A DNA stretch of 6,311 nt. Source: Micrococcaceae bacterium. GTDB taxonomy: Bacteria > Actinomycetota > Actinomycetes > Actinomycetales > Micrococcaceae. The position numbers were made by a program, and so were the translations under genes. The DNA lies in the NCBI GenBank assembly GCA_003486025.1, contig DNHA01000216.1, forward strand, positions 2,945 through 9,255, written 5' to 3'. The first letter of the stretch is position 1. Every line of letters starts with the position of its first letter. Shown here piece after piece: positions 5,133 through 6,311 of the stretch. The notes under the pieces were generated by a model. That model had not been told where the DNA came from, did no database searches, and saw only the letters and a program-made list of their open reading frames with translations.

Positions 5133-6311
5133 ATGCTGAGCACCGCGCTGACCGAGGACGAAACCCGCACGCTGCACAAAAATTATCTGCACTTGCACGC
5201 GCACCCCGAACTATCGATGGCCGAGCATGCGACCGCTCAATACATTCAGGAACGATTGAATGAACTGGGTATCGAGAACTTCATTTCTGGCGGCACCGGT
5301 GTGGTGGGCATCCAGCGCAATGGGGACGGACCGGTGATAGCCTTCCGCGCAGACTCCGATGGCCTGCCCATCAAGGAAGACACCGGCGCGGACTACGCCT
5401 CGGTGGACACCGGTTTCCTAGCCGACGGCACCGAGGTGCCGGTGATGCACGGTTGCGGCCATGATACCCACGTAGCCGCCGCACTCAGCGCCGCACAGCT
5501 GCTGGCGCGGGACACCGGGAACTGGTCCGGAACGGTGCTGTGGATCTTCCAGCCCGGAGAGGAAACTGCCGCCGGGGCACGCGCCATGCTCGCCGACGGA
5601 TTGTGGGAGAAAGTCCCGCACCCGCAGGTGGTCCTCGGCCAACATGTCTTCCCGTTCCAAACCGGCTCCATCGCGGTCACCGAAGGCAGCGCGATGGCTT
5701 TGGCCGACTCCATGAAGGTGACCTTGTACGGCAAGCAGTCCCACGGCTCGCAGCCTCAGGATTCGGTAGATCCGATCGTGCTTGGCGCGCATATCATCAC
5801 GCGTTTGCAAACCATCGTCTCGCGAGAGCTGCATCCGCTGAGCCCGGCGGTGATCACCTGCGGGACGTTCCATGCGGGGCTGAAGGAAAACATCATTCCG
5901 GACCGCGCGGAATTCACGCTGAACATCCGCACGCTCACCGAAGAGGTCCGCGCCCAGGTGCTGGCGGCGGTCACCCGCATCATCAATGCTGAAGCGGTGG
6001 CAGCCAACGCGCCAGCCCCGCTCATCGAGGAACTCTATAATTTCCCTCGGCTCTACAATGATCCGGAGCAAACCCAATCGGTAGCCGCCGCCTTCGGCCA
6101 GGAATTTGGGGCCGGCCAGGTTCGCTTCTCGCCTCCGGCGATGGGCTCGGAAGACTTTGGGGCGCTGGCGGACGCGCTGGATGTGCCCAATGTGTTTTGG
6201 ATGTTTGGCGGTTTTGACCTCAGCAATGGTCCAGCACCGGTAAATCATTCTCCGCACTTCTTGCCTGACTATATTCCGGCACTGGATACCGCAGTTCGCG
6301 CGGCGGTGGTT
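5133..6311 (+). CDS. M20 family (M20D-like) metallo-amidohydrolase, nearly complete, cut by the window end
   Basis: 393 residues are readable without a stop up to the window edge. Family members are usually about 390-440 long, so only a short tail should be missing. This family (hippurate hydrolase, N-acyl-L-amino-acid amidohydrolase, IAA-amino-acid hydrolase types) cleaves amide bonds to release an amino acid, using a two-metal site. The metal-ligand pattern of plant ILL2 is present: Cys108 and His110 in HGCGHDTH (106-113), Glu144 in FQPGEE (139-144) with Glu143 as likely catalytic base, His171 in GQHVFP, and His375 in NHSPHF (371-376). HAHPELS (22-28) and FRADSDGLPI (71-80) are further signatures. 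The lid/dimerisation domain spans about 190-300 (KQSHGSQPQDSVDP; NIIPDRAEF). There is no signal peptide, so it should be cytoplasmic. AAAGGA at 5123-5128 with 4-nt spacing supports the ATG. It lies 50 bp after the membrane protein genes and probably acts on the compound they import. The natural substrate is unknown. Confidence 0.9.
   Translation, partial: MLSTALTEDETRTLHKNYLHLHAHPELSMAEHATAQYIQERLNELGIENFISGGTGVVGIQRNGDGPVIAFRADSDGLPIKEDTGADYASVDTGFLADGTEVPVMHGCGHDTHVAAALSAAQLLARDTGNWSGTVLWIFQPGEETAAGARAMLADGLWEKVPHPQVVLGQHVFPFQTGSIAVTEGSAMALADSMKVTLYGKQSHGSQPQDSVDPIVLGAHIITRLQTIVSRELHPLSPAVITCGTFHAGLKENIIPDRAEFTLNIRTLTEEVRAQVLAAVTRIINAEAVAANAPAPLIEELYNFPRLYNDPEQTQSVAAAFGQEFGAGQVRFSPPAMGSEDFGALADALDVPNVFWMFGGFDLSNGPAPVNHSPHFLPDYIPALDTAVRAAVV

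Noticed and set aside
5418..6257. Long antisense open frame (279 codons) opposite the amidohydrolase gene
   Set aside because: It lies entirely opposite a gene with intact M20 catalytic motifs. Its translation is Arg/His/Gly-rich and low in recognisable motifs, as expected for a GC-rich shadow frame.

Overview
The window is a stretch of ordinary-looking chromosome from a mid-to-high GC actinobacterium. Its best fit is the Micrococcaceae (Arthrobacter or Glutamicibacter type). That guess rests on moderate GC, AGGAG-type ribosome binding sites, a GTG start, and the actinobacterial flavour of the PutP, SRPBCC-epimerase and double-AsnC proteins. No 16S or other marker is present, so the genus is inference only.

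Layout, left to right. (a) 1-761 (+) is the 3' part of a sodium/proline symporter gene (putP), closed by a strong perfect hairpin terminator at 790-840. (b) After a short leader region with a small hairpin, 972-2387 (+) encodes a two-domain protein: an N-terminal SRPBCC/polyketide-cyclase-like domain fused to a TIGR01777-type NAD(P)-binding epimerase/oxidoreductase. (c) 2373-3326 (-) encodes a 317-residue AsnC/Lrp-type regulator made of two tandem HTH + ligand-binding halves; its 3' end overlaps the previous gene convergently by 15 bp. (d) 3327-3588 is a 262-bp divergent intergenic region with inverted repeats and likely operators. (e) 3589-6311 (+) is a three-gene set: a DUF5058-type membrane protein, a second polytopic membrane protein, and an M20 family (M20D-like) metallo-amidohydrolase that is cut by the window end just before its stop codon.

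The most interesting unit is (c)-(e). A duplicated Lrp-type regulator lies divergent to two uncharacterised membrane proteins and a zinc/manganese-type amidohydrolase. The simplest reading is a regulated uptake-and-hydrolysis module: the two membrane proteins together move an N-acyl amino acid, peptide-like or other amide compound, the M20 enzyme cleaves it in the cytoplasm, and the Lrp protein senses the compound or the released amino acid. The substrate cannot be told from sequence.

A 10-bp motif, ATTTTCCACC, supports treating the genes as one regulon. It occurs in the divergent region (as an inverted pair, plus a weaker copy) and exactly again in the 50-bp gap before the amidohydrolase gene. 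A second, different palindrome lies in the presumed leader just upstream of the first transporter gene. PutP and the SRPBCC-epimerase gene look like unrelated neighbours. No mobile element, CRISPR array, tRNA or rRNA was seen.
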